Shown in pieces: positions 8,455 to 17,509 of a DNA stretch of 64,000 nt; the first letter of the stretch is position 1; each line of letters begins with the position of its first letter. A program made the position numbers and the translations under genes. The DNA comes from Rhizobium sp. NZLR1 (GTDB lineage Bacteria > Pseudomonadota > Alphaproteobacteria > Rhizobiales > Rhizobiaceae). The notes beneath the pieces were generated by a model, which was not told the origin of the DNA, ran no database searches, and saw only the letters and a program-made list of their open reading frames with translations. The stretch covers positions 315,501 to 379,500 of the forward strand of contig NZ_CP071632.1 of the NCBI RefSeq assembly GCF_017357385.1, in the 5' to 3' direction.

Positions 8455-9435
8455 TCAGGCGGCCTTGCCAGTGCCCGTGTACTGGCCATGCGGCCGATAA
8501 TGCACGAGATAGGAGTCGAGCACCGACGCTGCCATGGTCGGCGTGATGCCGAGGCCCTGCAGGGTGCGGCCCTCCGCCTCGGCTGCTGCGGAGACGATGT
8601 TGTCGTATCTCAGCATGCGAACCTGGTCCGGGGTGATCGGCGGCGTCACGAAGGGGATCAGCGAAGCGATGCTGCCGATCAGCGAAGCGACGCTGAAGGG
8701 CAGGGAGACCAGCGGGTTCTTGCGGCACGTCACCTTCAGCATTGTCTCGAGACATTCGCGGAAGCTCAAGACCTCAGGCCCGCCAAGCTCATAGATCTTG
8801 CCGCCTGCGACTTTGCCATCGACGGCGCGGGCAACGGCCTCGGCGATATCCTCGACATAGACCGGCTGGAATTTCGTCTTGCCGCCGCCGACCAAGGGCA
8901 GGACGGGCGACATACGGGCCATATCGGCAAACTTGTTGAAGAAGCTGTCCTCCGGTCCGAAGACGATCGACGGACGCAAGATCACCGCATCCGGCTTGAT
9001 GGAGAGGATGGCGGTTTCGGCACGGCCCTTGGTGCGGCCATAACCTGAATCCGAATTCGCATTGGCGCCGATCGCCGAAATATGGGTCAGCGTGGCGCCT
9101 GCGCCGCGCGCCGCTTCGGCCACCGCGCGTGCGCCGAATTCCTGCACGGCGTCGAAGGTGTTGCGGCCGGTCTCGTGCAGAATGCCGACGCAGTTGACGA
9201 CGTGGCTCGCACCGTCGACGGCGCGGTCGATCGAGCTGCGATAGCGCAGGTTCGCCTGCACGAAGGAGATCTGCCCGACATTGCCGAGCGGCTGCAGGAA
9301 ATTGGCGAGATCGGGACGGCGCACGGCGACGCGGATATTATAACCGCGCTTGGCGAGCGCCCGGACCACGTGCCTGCCCACGAAGCCGGACCCTCCGAAT
9401 ACGGTGACGAGCGGCGGCAGATTGGCAAGGGTCAT
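8455..9435 (-). CDS. Complex I NDUFA9-like NAD(P)-binding protein
   Basis: The 326-residue protein begins with an atypical-SDR dinucleotide-binding motif, VTVFGGSGFVGRHVV (residues 10-24). It continues with the family's VNCVGILHE, HISAIGA and ILRPSIVFGPEDSFFNKFA segments. This is the pattern of alphaproteobacterial homologues of the mitochondrial complex I accessory subunit NDUFA9, which binds NADPH and stabilises complex I. Its role in bacteria is less certain. It is transcribed convergently with uppP and has its own ribosome site (GGAG about 8 bases upstream). Confidence 0.88.
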   Translation of the reverse strand: MTLANLPPLVTVFGGSGFVGRHVVRALAKRGYNIRVAVRRPDLANFLQPLGNVGQISFVQANLRYRSSIDRAVDGASHVVNCVGILHETGRNTFDAVQEFGARAVAEAARGAGATLTHISAIGANANSDSGYGRTKGRAETAILSIKPDAVILRPSIVFGPEDSFFNKFADMARMSPVLPLVGGGKTKFQPVYVEDIAEAVARAVDGKVAGGKIYELGGPEVLSFRECLETMLKVTCRKNPLVSLPFSVASLIGSIASLIPFVTPPITPDQVRMLRYDNIVSAAAEAEGRTLQGLGITPTMAASVLDSYLVHYRPHGQYTGTGKAA

Positions 9436-9546
9436 GGCAGGCTCCTCGAAAGGCTTGGCGGGATGCTGTATCGGCTCCGTCTTAGCCCAATCCCGGCGCG
9501 ACGGGAAGGCCTCTCGCGCCCTCAGTTTTTGCTGATGCGAGCCGGG

Positions 9547-9834
9547 TCAGACGCCCTCGACGACGACCATTTCCGCATCCGCCACTTCCTGACGGATTTT
9601 CGCGGCGATCTGGTATTCCGGCGAATTATAGCAGTCGACCGCATGCTGCAGCGAGGGGAATTCGATCACCACGTTGCGCACCCGCGCCTTGCCCTCGAGT
9701 TCGGTGAACGCGCCGCCGCGCGCCAGGAAATTCGCGCCGTATTTTTCGAAGGCCGGCTTGGCCGCCGCCACGTAATCCTTGTAGCGCTCGACATCGCGAA
9801 CATCGACGCGGGCGATCCAATATCCCTTGGCCAT
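9547..9834 (-). CDS. DUF1330 domain protein
   Basis: This compact 95-residue protein (MAKGYWIARVDV, then DVERYKDYVAAAKPAFEKYG, then VVIEFPSLQHAVDCYNSPEYQ) matches the DUF1330 pattern, a dimeric alpha-beta barrel fold related to ABM monooxygenases. Function is unknown. The ATG at 9832-9834 has a strong GGGAG seven bases upstream, whereas a longer frame to 9957 would run into pyrF. It starts 28 bp after the pyrF stop on the same strand, so it probably shares the pyrF transcript. Confidence 0.88.
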   Translation of the reverse strand: MAKGYWIARVDVRDVERYKDYVAAAKPAFEKYGANFLARGGAFTELEGKARVRNVVIEFPSLQHAVDCYNSPEYQIAAKIRQEVADAEMVVVEGV

Positions 9835-9862
9835 GATCTTCTCCCTTTTGTGTTGGGTTCTG

Positions 9863-10570
9863 TCAGCGGTTTGCCGGCCAGAGTGCGCCGACCATTTCGT
9901 TGAGGACGGCGCGGGCCGCATGCCGGGGATCGGGCGCCTTGACGATCGGCCGGGCAACGACGAGATGCGTCGCCCCTGCCTTCAGCGCGTCGAACGGCGT
10001 CATCACCCGCTTCTGGTCGCCATGGTCGCTGCCGGTCGGGCGAATGCCGGGGGTGACGATTGCCATGTCGGGCCCGACGATCTCGCGCACCTCGGCCGCC
10101 TCAGCTGCCGAGCAGACGATGCCGCCCATGCCGGCAACTCGCGCCTGTCCGGCGCGGCGCAGCACCAGGCTGTGCGGATCTTGGCTATAGCCGGCATCGG
10201 CAAGGTCTTCGGCATCCATCGAGGTCAGCACGGTGACGCCGAGCAGGCAGAGGCTGGAACCGGCTGCTGCCTCGACTGCCGCCTTCATCGCCTTCGGATA
10301 GGCGTGCAGCGTCAGCATCGACATGCCCATCTTGGCGATGTTCTCGACGCCTGACGCAACCGTGTTGTCGATGTCGAGCAGCTTCATGTCGAGAAAGACC
10401 TTCTTGCCGCTTGCGGCAAGGTCGCGGGCAAATTCGAGGCCGCCGGCAAAGACCAGCTGATAGCCGATCTTATAGAAGACAATGTCGTCGCCGAGCGTTG
10501 AAACCAGTCTTTCCGCCTCGTCGATCGTTGGAACATCCAGGCCGACGATCAACCGCTCGCGTGCGTCCAT
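9863..10570 (-). CDS. pyrF: Orotidine 5'-phosphate decarboxylase PyrF
   Basis: PyrF decarboxylates OMP to UMP, the last step of de novo pyrimidine synthesis. The 235-residue protein has the TIM-barrel landmarks LIVGLDVP (N-terminal substrate Asp), [13 protein letters not shown] (the catalytic Asp-x-Lys-x-x-Asp array), and TPGIRP plus VVARPI near the C-terminus, which bind phosphate. It lies six bases downstream of a histidine phosphatase gene and upstream of the DUF1330 gene, all on the same strand. Confidence 0.96.
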   Translation of the reverse strand: MDARERLIVGLDVPTIDEAERLVSTLGDDIVFYKIGYQLVFAGGLEFARDLAASGKKVFLDMKLLDIDNTVASGVENIAKMGMSMLTLHAYPKAMKAAVEAAAGSSLCLLGVTVLTSMDAEDLADAGYSQDPHSLVLRRAGQARVAGMGGIVCSAAEAAEVREIVGPDMAIVTPGIRPTGSDHGDQKRVMTPFDALKAGATHLVVARPIVKAPDPRHAARAVLNEMVGALWPANR

Positions 10571-10576
10571 CTGAAG

Positions 10577-11158
10577 TCACCCCTGCCAGTCTTCGATGGG
10601 TGTCCAGTCGCATGATAGGAGCCGATCCGCAAGGCCGAAAGCATAGAGATTGCCGCCGCCGCCCGGCTGGTCGCGGTCGCGGGAAATCGGCCGGCCCGCC
10701 AGGGCGCATTTGAGCAGCGTGCCGACGCCGCCATGGCCGACGAAGGCGATCGGCGCTGTCGCATCATGTGTGGCCAAAACGGTCTTCACCGCCTCGACGA
10801 TCCGGCGCTGGGCATCGACGGCGCGTTCCCAGCCTTTGAAGCTCTCTTCCGGATGGGCGAAGAACCAGTTGGCCGCCTCTTCGAATTGCGGCGGCGGTAG
10901 GAAGCCGGTGGCCGAACGGTCGTTCTCGTGCATGCCGTGGACGATCTCGATCGTCACGCCGGCGGCTTCCGCCAGAATTTCGGCTGTCTCGATCGCCTTC
11001 GTCTCGTCGCTGGAGACGATGCGCCGCAACTGCCGCGCCCAGATGCTTTCCGCTGCCTTGCGGGCGCGCACCGCGCCGACATCGGAAAGCCCCCATTTCG
11101 GCACCGGCACGTTGGCGTCGATCCGGACCTGCGGATGGGTGATGTAGAGCCCGAACAT
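10577..11158 (-). CDS. Histidine phosphatase superfamily protein with altered RHG motif
   Basis: The 193-residue protein has the branch-2-style His at the C-terminus (FVGHGGVGTLL), the SSDETKAIETAE segment (phosphohistidine-pocket Arg/Thr region) and an overall length typical of phosphoglycerate-mutase-like phosphatases. The usual N-terminal RHG nucleophile motif reads THP here (YITHPQV): the His is kept but the phosphate-binding Arg and the Gly are not. ATG at 11156-11158 follows the pmtA stop by one base (TGAGATG), so I prefer it over any start inside pmtA. Activity is uncertain because of the motif change. Confidence 0.85.
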   Translation of the reverse strand: MFGLYITHPQVRIDANVPVPKWGLSDVGAVRARKAAESIWARQLRRIVSSDETKAIETAEILAEAAGVTIEIVHGMHENDRSATGFLPPPQFEEAANWFFAHPEESFKGWERAVDAQRRIVEAVKTVLATHDATAPIAFVGHGGVGTLLKCALAGRPISRDRDQPGGGGNLYAFGLADRLLSCDWTPIEDWQG

Positions 11159-11159
11159 C

Positions 11160-11759
11160 TCAGCCGCGCCGATAGATCCAGAGCTGCGCCGGCGGAATGT
11201 TGCGCATGACGAAGTCGAAATGCTGAATATGGTAGCGGTCGGGATTGGCGGCGATCGGCGAGATCGCACCATAGGAAATCTGCACCACCGGCCGGCCGGC
11301 CGGCAGCCGGTCGAGCAGGCTTTCGAGCAGCGACACCCGCATCGCCATCGGGAAGTTCAGAAGCGGAATGCACGAGATGACGCAATCGAACGTGCGGTCG
11401 CCGAATTCACCCAGCGTCGCCTGAAGATCGAAGGCATCGCCGTTGATGAAGTGCACGCCGGGATAGGCGCGCTGCAGATGCTGGTGGAAATCCGTCGAAT
11501 ATTCGATCGCGACCAGATTGTCCGGCTTCACACCGCGGCCGAGGATGGCTTTGGTGATGGCGCCGGTGCCCGGCCCGAGTTCGAGCACCGGCATGCCGGA
11601 ATGCATGTCGATGACGCTTGCCATGCGCTTGGCGGTAATCGAGGAGGTCGGCACGATCGAGCCCACCGTCTTCGGCCCCTGCATCATGCCCCGGAAGAAA
11701 CGGATCTCCTCATCGAATCTCTTCCCGAGGTGTTCCTTCACCTTGACTCGTAAGCGCAT
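11160..11759 (-). CDS. pmtA: Phosphatidylethanolamine / phospholipid N-methyltransferase (rhizobial PmtA type)
   Basis: PmtA methylates phosphatidylethanolamine three times with SAM to make phosphatidylcholine, a lipid that rhizobia need for normal symbiosis. The 199-residue sequence matches the Sinorhizobium-type enzyme as I remember it: MRLRVKVKEHLGKRFDEEI, then GSIVPTSSITAKRMA, then the SAM-binding motif VLELGPGTGAIT (about residue 58). It also keeps the CIPLLNFP segment. It is the first gene of a tight run with the histidine phosphatase and pyrF. Confidence 0.9.
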   Translation of the reverse strand: MRLRVKVKEHLGKRFDEEIRFFRGMMQGPKTVGSIVPTSSITAKRMASVIDMHSGMPVLELGPGTGAITKAILGRGVKPDNLVAIEYSTDFHQHLQRAYPGVHFINGDAFDLQATLGEFGDRTFDCVISCIPLLNFPMAMRVSLLESLLDRLPAGRPVVQISYGAISPIAANPDRYHIQHFDFVMRNIPPAQLWIYRRG

Positions 11760-11854
11760 TCTCCACCCATCCGCACGTTGATCGAATGCCTTAATATGCC
11801 GGTTGTCGTTCCCGGGACAAGGATTTTCGCAACGAGGACATCGGCATCAACAGC

Positions 11855-12766
11855 TCATGCGGCTTTCGGCGCCGAACGCGGCATGAGATCGGCAAGCCTT
11901 TCGCTCAGATGATCGGCGTCGATGGGCGCGCGCAGCTTCTTGTCGGTATTGTCGAAATAGAGATAGACGTCGCGGCCCGTGTTGCGCGGCGTAAGCGGCG
12001 CCAGCACCCGCGTCGCATTTTCCGGTTCTCCGCCGGTTGCCCAGGAGCGGATCCGGTCTGCCCAGAGGTCGAGGGCCTCGTCCGCGTAGCCGCTGACATA
12101 GAGCTGTTCGGAGCCATGCAGGCGGCAATAGATGAAATCGGCGGTGATATCCATCAGCAGCGGCCATTCCACCGTGTCGGCGCAGACGAGCGCAACATTG
12201 TGGCGTCTGAGCATCTCGATGAAGGCGGCAGAGCGGAAGCTGTCGTGGCGGATTTCGAGCGCGTGGCGGATCGGCTGATCGCCGTCGCTTCGAAGCCAGG
12301 CCCGTCCCTTGACATGCCCGTCATGCCGCTTGGCAAGTGCTGTCGCTGCATCGCGGTCCTGCGGCAACAGCGCCAGGAAATTTTCGAAAAGATCGGCATC
12401 GAAGGCCATGTTCGGTGGAAATTGCCAGAGGATCGGCCCAAGCTTCGGGCCGAGCCGCAGCAGGCCGGAGGCAAGGAAATTGGCGAGCGCCGTCTCGATC
12501 GCGCGCAGCCGCAGCATATGGGTAATGAAGCGCGGCCCCTTGACCGCGAAGACGAAATCATCGGGCGCTTCGTCGCGCCAGCGGCCGAAGCTTTCGGAAC
12601 GCTGCAGACTGTAGAAAGTGCCGTTGATCTCGATCGACGGGAAGTGTCGGGCAGCGTAGGAGAGCTCCTGCTTCTGCGGCAGGTCCTCCGGGTAGAATTG
12701 GCCACGCCAGGGCGCATAGGTCCAGCCGGATACGCCGATGCGCACCATTCCCGTGTTTGTCATCAT
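11855..12766 (-). CDS. DUF72 family protein (YecE-like)
   Basis: The N-terminus VRIGVSGWTYAPWRGQFYP and the following SIEINGTFYSLQ, FAVKGPRFITH and ALEIRHDSF segments are the standard DUF72 landmarks on a TIM-barrel scaffold. The C-terminal DVYLYFDNTDKKLRAPIDA is the family's closing motif. No biochemical function is established for DUF72. It is 303 residues, full length, and lies alone between pmtA and dnaN on the same strand. Confidence 0.9.
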   Translation of the reverse strand: MMTNTGMVRIGVSGWTYAPWRGQFYPEDLPQKQELSYAARHFPSIEINGTFYSLQRSESFGRWRDEAPDDFVFAVKGPRFITHMLRLRAIETALANFLASGLLRLGPKLGPILWQFPPNMAFDADLFENFLALLPQDRDAATALAKRHDGHVKGRAWLRSDGDQPIRHALEIRHDSFRSAAFIEMLRRHNVALVCADTVEWPLLMDITADFIYCRLHGSEQLYVSGYADEALDLWADRIRSWATGGEPENATRVLAPLTPRNTGRDVYLYFDNTDKKLRAPIDADHLSERLADLMPRSAPKAA

Positions 12767-12820
12767 CGGATCCTCCGCTTCGACAGGAGGAAAAACGGAG
12801 ACGGGAGGCCTTCGTTCCCG

Positions 12821-13939
12821 TCAGACGCGCATCGGCATCAGCACGTAGAGCGCATCGTCGCCTGCCGTGTCGCGGATCAGCGTCGGCGAGCCGGCATCGG
12901 CCAGCAGGAAGATCGCCTCTTCGCCGGAAAGCTGCGCGGTAATGTCGAGCAGGTATTTGGCATTGAAGCCGATTTCCATCGCATCCGTGTCGTAGCCGAC
13001 GGCGACTTCCTCGGTCGCACTGCCGGAATCCGGATTGTTGACGGTCAGCGTCAACTGCCCCTCGGAAAGCGCCAGCTTCACGGCGCGGCCGCGTTCGGAC
13101 GAGATGGTCGAGACGCGGTCGACGGCCTGGGCGAAGGTCGTGCAGTCGACGCGCATTTCCTTGTCGTTGCCCGTCGGGATGACCCGCTGGTAGTCCGGGA
13201 AGGTGCCGTCGATCAGTTTTGAGGTCATGACGATCGAGCCGATTGTCAGGCGGATCTTGGCGTCGGAGACCTCGACGGTCACCATCACTTCAGGATTGTC
13301 GACCAGCTTCTGCAGTTCGCCGACCGTCTTGCGCGGAATGATGATGCCGGGCATGCCTTCGGAGCCGGAGGGCGCATCGACATCGGCGCGCGCCAGCCGG
13401 TGGCCGTCGGTGGCGACCGCCCTGAGCTTCAGGTCGCCCTTGCTCTCGATCGTATGGAAGAAAATGCCGTTGAGATAATAGCGGGTCTCCTCAGTCGAGA
13501 TCGCGAATTGCGTGCGGTCGATCAGCATTTTCAGATCGGCCGCCTTCAGCTTGAAGGAATGCGTGAAGGTGCCGGCGGTCAGATCCGGGAAGTCCGATTG
13601 CGGCAGGCACTGCAGCGAGAATTTCGAGCGGCCGGACTGCACGGTCATCGAGCCGCCGTCGGCGCTGGTCGCCAGCAGCACTTCCGATCCGTCGGAAAGT
13701 TTGCGCACGATATCGTAGAGAAGATGGGCGGGAACGGTGGTGGCGCCGGCCTGCTCGACGCTTGCCGGCGTCGCCTCGGTAATCTCGAGGTCGAGGTCGG
13801 TCGCCTTCATGTCAAGGTTCTGGCCATCGGCCTTCAGCAATACGTTGGACAGGATCGGGATCGTGTTGCGACGTTCGACCACGCGGTGCACGTGGTTCAG
13901 CGATTTCAACAGGTTTGACCGCTCAATAGTAATACGCAT
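12821..13939 (-). CDS. dnaN: DNA polymerase III beta subunit (sliding clamp)
   Basis: The 372-residue product starts MRITIERSNLLKSLNHVHRV and shows the beta-clamp pattern of three similar domains, including PILSNVLL, DGHRLARAD and the C-terminal YVLMPMRV that helps form the peptide-binding pocket. The clamp tethers Pol III and other polymerases to DNA. It is not next to dnaA (44 kb away here), the usual arrangement in alphaproteobacteria. It is divergent from rsmI. Confidence 0.97.
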   Translation of the reverse strand: MRITIERSNLLKSLNHVHRVVERRNTIPILSNVLLKADGQNLDMKATDLDLEITEATPASVEQAGATTVPAHLLYDIVRKLSDGSEVLLATSADGGSMTVQSGRSKFSLQCLPQSDFPDLTAGTFTHSFKLKAADLKMLIDRTQFAISTEETRYYLNGIFFHTIESKGDLKLRAVATDGHRLARADVDAPSGSEGMPGIIIPRKTVGELQKLVDNPEVMVTVEVSDAKIRLTIGSIVMTSKLIDGTFPDYQRVIPTGNDKEMRVDCTTFAQAVDRVSTISSERGRAVKLALSEGQLTLTVNNPDSGSATEEVAVGYDTDAMEIGFNAKYLLDITAQLSGEEAIFLLADAGSPTLIRDTAGDDALYVLMPMRV

Positions 13940-14186
13940 GGGATGCTACCGCTTTCGACCGTGACTGTCCGGGCGCATCGAGCACCCGAAGAATGCTTTC
14001 CCGGCCTGGGCCGGGTGAGTGGACGGGCAAAATGGCAGACTTCAGCATCGGTTTGCAAGAGGCATGGAGGGCCAGGCGCCTGCATTTGCGGTTTTCCAGC
14101 GCAATGCGCACAGAAATCCGAACCCTTGCCGAAGCTGCGCCGCTCGCCCATAAAGGCGCGATGACGGCGGGACGAAAGCAAATGGC

Positions 14187-15093
<907 letters not shown>

Positions 15094-15104
<11 letters not shown>

Positions 15105-15462
15105 CGACCTCACCGCCATAAGAAGAAAAGCGCTGCGCCGGGGGCTGATGTCGGAATATGTCGCCGCTCTCTTTCTGATGCTGAAGGGTTACCGCATCCT
15201 GGCGCTGCGCCACCGCACCCGGTTCGGCGAGATCGACATTATCGCCCGCAAAGGCGATCTCGCTGTCTTCGTCGAGGTCAAGGCCCGCCATGGCGAAGCC
15301 GCAGCCGTCGACGCCGTCTCTGTCTCTGCCCAAAAACGGATACGAGCGGCAAGCGATCTCTGGCTCGCCCGCCAGGCGGATCAGGCCCGTCTTTCCCAGC
15401 GCTATGATATCGTCGCGGTCACGCCCGGCCGGCTGCCGCGGCACTTTCAAGACGCTTTCTAA
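15094..15462 (+). CDS. yraN: YraN family (UPF0102) nuclease-like protein
   Basis: This 122-residue protein has the restriction-endonuclease-like core of UPF0102: RFGEIDIIARKGDLAVFVEVKAR, with the Asp and the Glu-x-Lys that usually bind metal, plus the C-terminal RYDIVAVTPGRLPRHFQDAF. The cellular role of YraN is not settled. It overlaps the 3' end of rsmI, the pairing commonly seen in proteobacteria. Confidence 0.93.
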
Positions 15463-15510
15463 TGCATGTCGCCCGGAAGTGTGCAGCGGTTCCGGGACAA
15501 CGACATGCAT
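15462..15510. repeat. Rhizobial palindromic repeat, copy 2
   Basis: Outer arms ATGCATGTCG (15462-15471) and CGACATGCAT (15501-15510), inner arms CCCGGAA/TTCCGGG, central GTGTGCAGCGG, followed by AAAAACAAAG. The central GTGTG(C)AGCGG is shared with the copy at 35278. It begins immediately at the yraN stop codon and could act as its transcript end. Confidence 0.8.
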
Positions 15511-15638
15511 AAAAACAAAGGGCTTTAGCCCGCCTTTCAAGATCGCCGTCCCAATCGTTAAACTTTTAGTCCCCGCGTGAACCAGGTTCTTACGACTCTC
15601 TGCTACCCCCTCGGTAGGGATAACAATTGGGGTTGTTC

Positions 15639-16142
15639 ATGGCCTGGAAGCTGATGCTTGCAAGTGCGGTCGCCATGGCGGCGCGCTCGGTGCCTTATGC
15701 CGTGGCGAAGCCGGCGGGGAAATCTTTCGTCGCGCATGCAAGCGACCTGCTGCCGCTGAAGCCTTCGCCGATCAATCCGGACTGGATCGTCAGCGGCAAT
15801 CCGCAGGCCCGCACCGCCGAACATTCGCGCGGCCATGACGAGGCCTCGCTGACGGCGATCTGGGACTGCACCGCCGGCGAATTCCGCTGGTATTTCGGTT
15901 GGGACGAGACCGTGATGATCCTCGAAGGCGAGGTCCATATCACCGCCGAGGACGGCACCGAACGAACGCTTTGCGCCGGCGACGTGGCGTTTTTTGCCGG
16001 CGGCACCTGGGCGAGCTGGCGGATCGACGACTATGTCCGCAAGGTCGCCTTCCTGCGCAAGCCGTTTCCGAAACCCTTGGCGATCGCCTATCGCCTCCGC
16101 AACATGCTGCGCAATAGCGGCAACCAGGGCATCGCTGCCTGA
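15639..16142 (+). CDS. Cupin domain protein (DUF861, ureidoglycine-aminohydrolase-like cupin)
   Basis: The 167-residue protein has a short hydrophobic N-terminus and then a single small cupin domain: EFRWYFGWDETVMILEGEV followed by LCAGDVAFFAGGTWASW. These are the two cupin motifs in the DUF861 arrangement. Substrate is unknown; metal ligands are incomplete compared with oxidising cupins. ATG at 15639 has GGGG eight bases upstream. It is convergent with the LacI regulator gene and shows no functional tie to its neighbours. Confidence 0.82.
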   Translation: MAWKLMLASAVAMAARSVPYAVAKPAGKSFVAHASDLLPLKPSPINPDWIVSGNPQARTAEHSRGHDEASLTAIWDCTAGEFRWYFGWDETVMILEGEVHITAEDGTERTLCAGDVAFFAGGTWASWRIDDYVRKVAFLRKPFPKPLAIAYRLRNMLRNSGNQGIAA

Positions 16143-16162
16143 GCAGGGCCGCCGGGTGTGCG

Positions 16163-17173
16163 TTAATCCGGCTGGGGCGGGGCGGTGGTTTCCCCGTTTA
16201 GAACCTCGCATGCAAACAGGATCGGATTGTCGAGTTCGGGCGCGGTCTGCTTGTTCAAAAGAACGGCCACCGCAGCCGCGGCCACGTCTTGAATCGGCTG
16301 CTTCACCGTCGTCAGCCGCGGCGTCGTCATGCTGGCGAGCGGGATACCGTCGAAGCCCATGATGGAAAGGGCGGCAGGGACCGGGATTCCCAGGTCATGC
16401 GCGGCCCGCATGCAGCCGATTGCCTGCTGGTCCGAACTTGCAAAGATCGCCGTCGGCCGCTCGTTGCGGGCCCGGGCCAGAAGGTAATTCCCCGCCGAAC
16501 GACCGCTCTCATAGTCGAAAGCCGCCTCGGCAATCAGGGGCGGCCCTGCCGTTTTTGCGCCGCCGTCCATCTGCTCCAATGCGTCGAGATAACCCATGAG
16601 GCGGTCATTGGCGGGGACGGAATGCCCAGGCCCTGAGATGAAGCCGATGCGGCGATGCCCAAGCTTGACAAGATGCTCGACGCCAAGGCGAACGCCATTG
16701 CGGTGATCGGCGGCAATGCCGGAATATCCTGGCATCAGACGGTCGACGACGACGATCGGCAATCCCTTCGGCAGCTTGATCGTATGGAAATCATTGCTCG
16801 GAACGAGGATGATGCCGTCGACCTTACGGCTCGTCAGCTGCTGGATGCGATCGGCTTCCTTGGCGGCATGATCAAGGGAGGTCATGACGATGATATTGTA
16901 GCCGTGATTGGCCGCCGCTTGTTCCGCCGATTGCACGAGTTCCGAGAAGAACGGATTGGTCAGATCCGGAATGACGATGCCGATGAGGCGGCTAATCTTG
17001 CTGCGCATGCTTCGCGCCGACGGGTCCGGCATATAGCCGAGGTCTTTGATGATCCCGGTGACGCGTGCCCGCAACTCCTTGGTCACCGAGGGATGGTCGT
17101 TCAAAACCCTCGAAACGGTGCCGGTGGAAACTCCCGCAAGCGTGGCAACCTCTCTAATCCCGACCTTTGACAT
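16163..17173 (-). CDS. LacI-family transcriptional regulator
   Basis: The first 55 residues form the LacI helix-turn-helix and hinge (GIREVATLAGVSTGTVSRVL, then LGYMPDPSARSM). The rest is a periplasmic-binding-protein-like sugar-sensing domain (LIGIVIPDLTNPFF, VVVVDRLMPG, GHRRIGFISGP, FASSDQQAIG, IMGFDGIPLA). It is divergent from a ribose-type ABC importer, and two near-identical GAAxCGGTTC palindromes lie in the shared gap. It very probably represses the importer and itself, with the imported sugar as inducer. Confidence 0.93.
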   Translation of the reverse strand: MSKVGIREVATLAGVSTGTVSRVLNDHPSVTKELRARVTGIIKDLGYMPDPSARSMRSKISRLIGIVIPDLTNPFFSELVQSAEQAAANHGYNIIVMTSLDHAAKEADRIQQLTSRKVDGIILVPSNDFHTIKLPKGLPIVVVDRLMPGYSGIAADHRNGVRLGVEHLVKLGHRRIGFISGPGHSVPANDRLMGYLDALEQMDGGAKTAGPPLIAEAAFDYESGRSAGNYLLARARNERPTAIFASSDQQAIGCMRAAHDLGIPVPAALSIMGFDGIPLASMTTPRLTTVKQPIQDVAAAAVAVLLNKQTAPELDNPILFACEVLNGETTAPPQPD

Positions 17174-17329
17174 GACAGAAACAGTTGCCCTTCATCTTCG
17201 CGTTCGCAAGACGCCCGAGGGCGCATGACCGCAGCTTCCAGCTAATGGTCTTTGCCGCCCCAGTCAAAGGGCTGCACGTCACTCATAATGGCCGTCTCTC
17301 ATAGCATGAAGGCAGTGCATCACTCAATG

Positions 17330-17339
17330 GAACCGGTTC
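17330..17339. promoter_or_regulatory. LacI-type operator O1
   Basis: GAACCGGTTC is a perfect 10-bp palindrome with the central CG step typical of LacI-family operators. It differs at one base from the second site 115 bp further on. Confidence 0.6.
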
Positions 17340-17444
17340 ATCATACACGTCACTAAAGGGAAGAAAATTGCCGCTTCTTTGAGCTGCTTGCCTCATCAAA
17401 GTCATCTTGACAATTCCTAAGGGCGTGTTACCCAGTGCGTGTTG

Positions 17445-17454
17445 GAAACGGTTC
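17445..17454. promoter_or_regulatory. LacI-type operator O2
   Basis: GAAACGGTTC lies about 55 bp upstream of the importer start codon and downstream of the TTGACA box. It matches O1 at nine of ten bases and shares the flanking TG and CA bases (TGGAA...TTCA/TTGGAA...TTCA). Confidence 0.6.
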
Positions 17455-17509
17455 ATTTGCCGCGGGCAACTCAGATGGAGCTGAGCCCAGAGCCGTTCGG
17501 GAGGAAAAA

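Larger units (their letters stand above)
17174..17509. promoter_or_regulatory. Divergent control region between lacI-type regulator and ABC importer
   Basis: This 336-bp gap holds two operator-like palindromes (17330-17339 and 17445-17454). It also holds a TTGACA -35 hexamer at 17407-17412, with only a weak candidate -10 (TACCCA near 17429). The downstream operator would overlap the transcription start of the importer, a repressing position. A GGGAGG ribosome site precedes the importer start codon at 17510. Confidence 0.6.

Noticed and set aside
13940..14186. Gene in the dnaN-rsmI gap
   Set aside because: Several short frames overlap on both strands, but none has a ribosome site or recognisable sequence; it is best read as a divergent promoter region.
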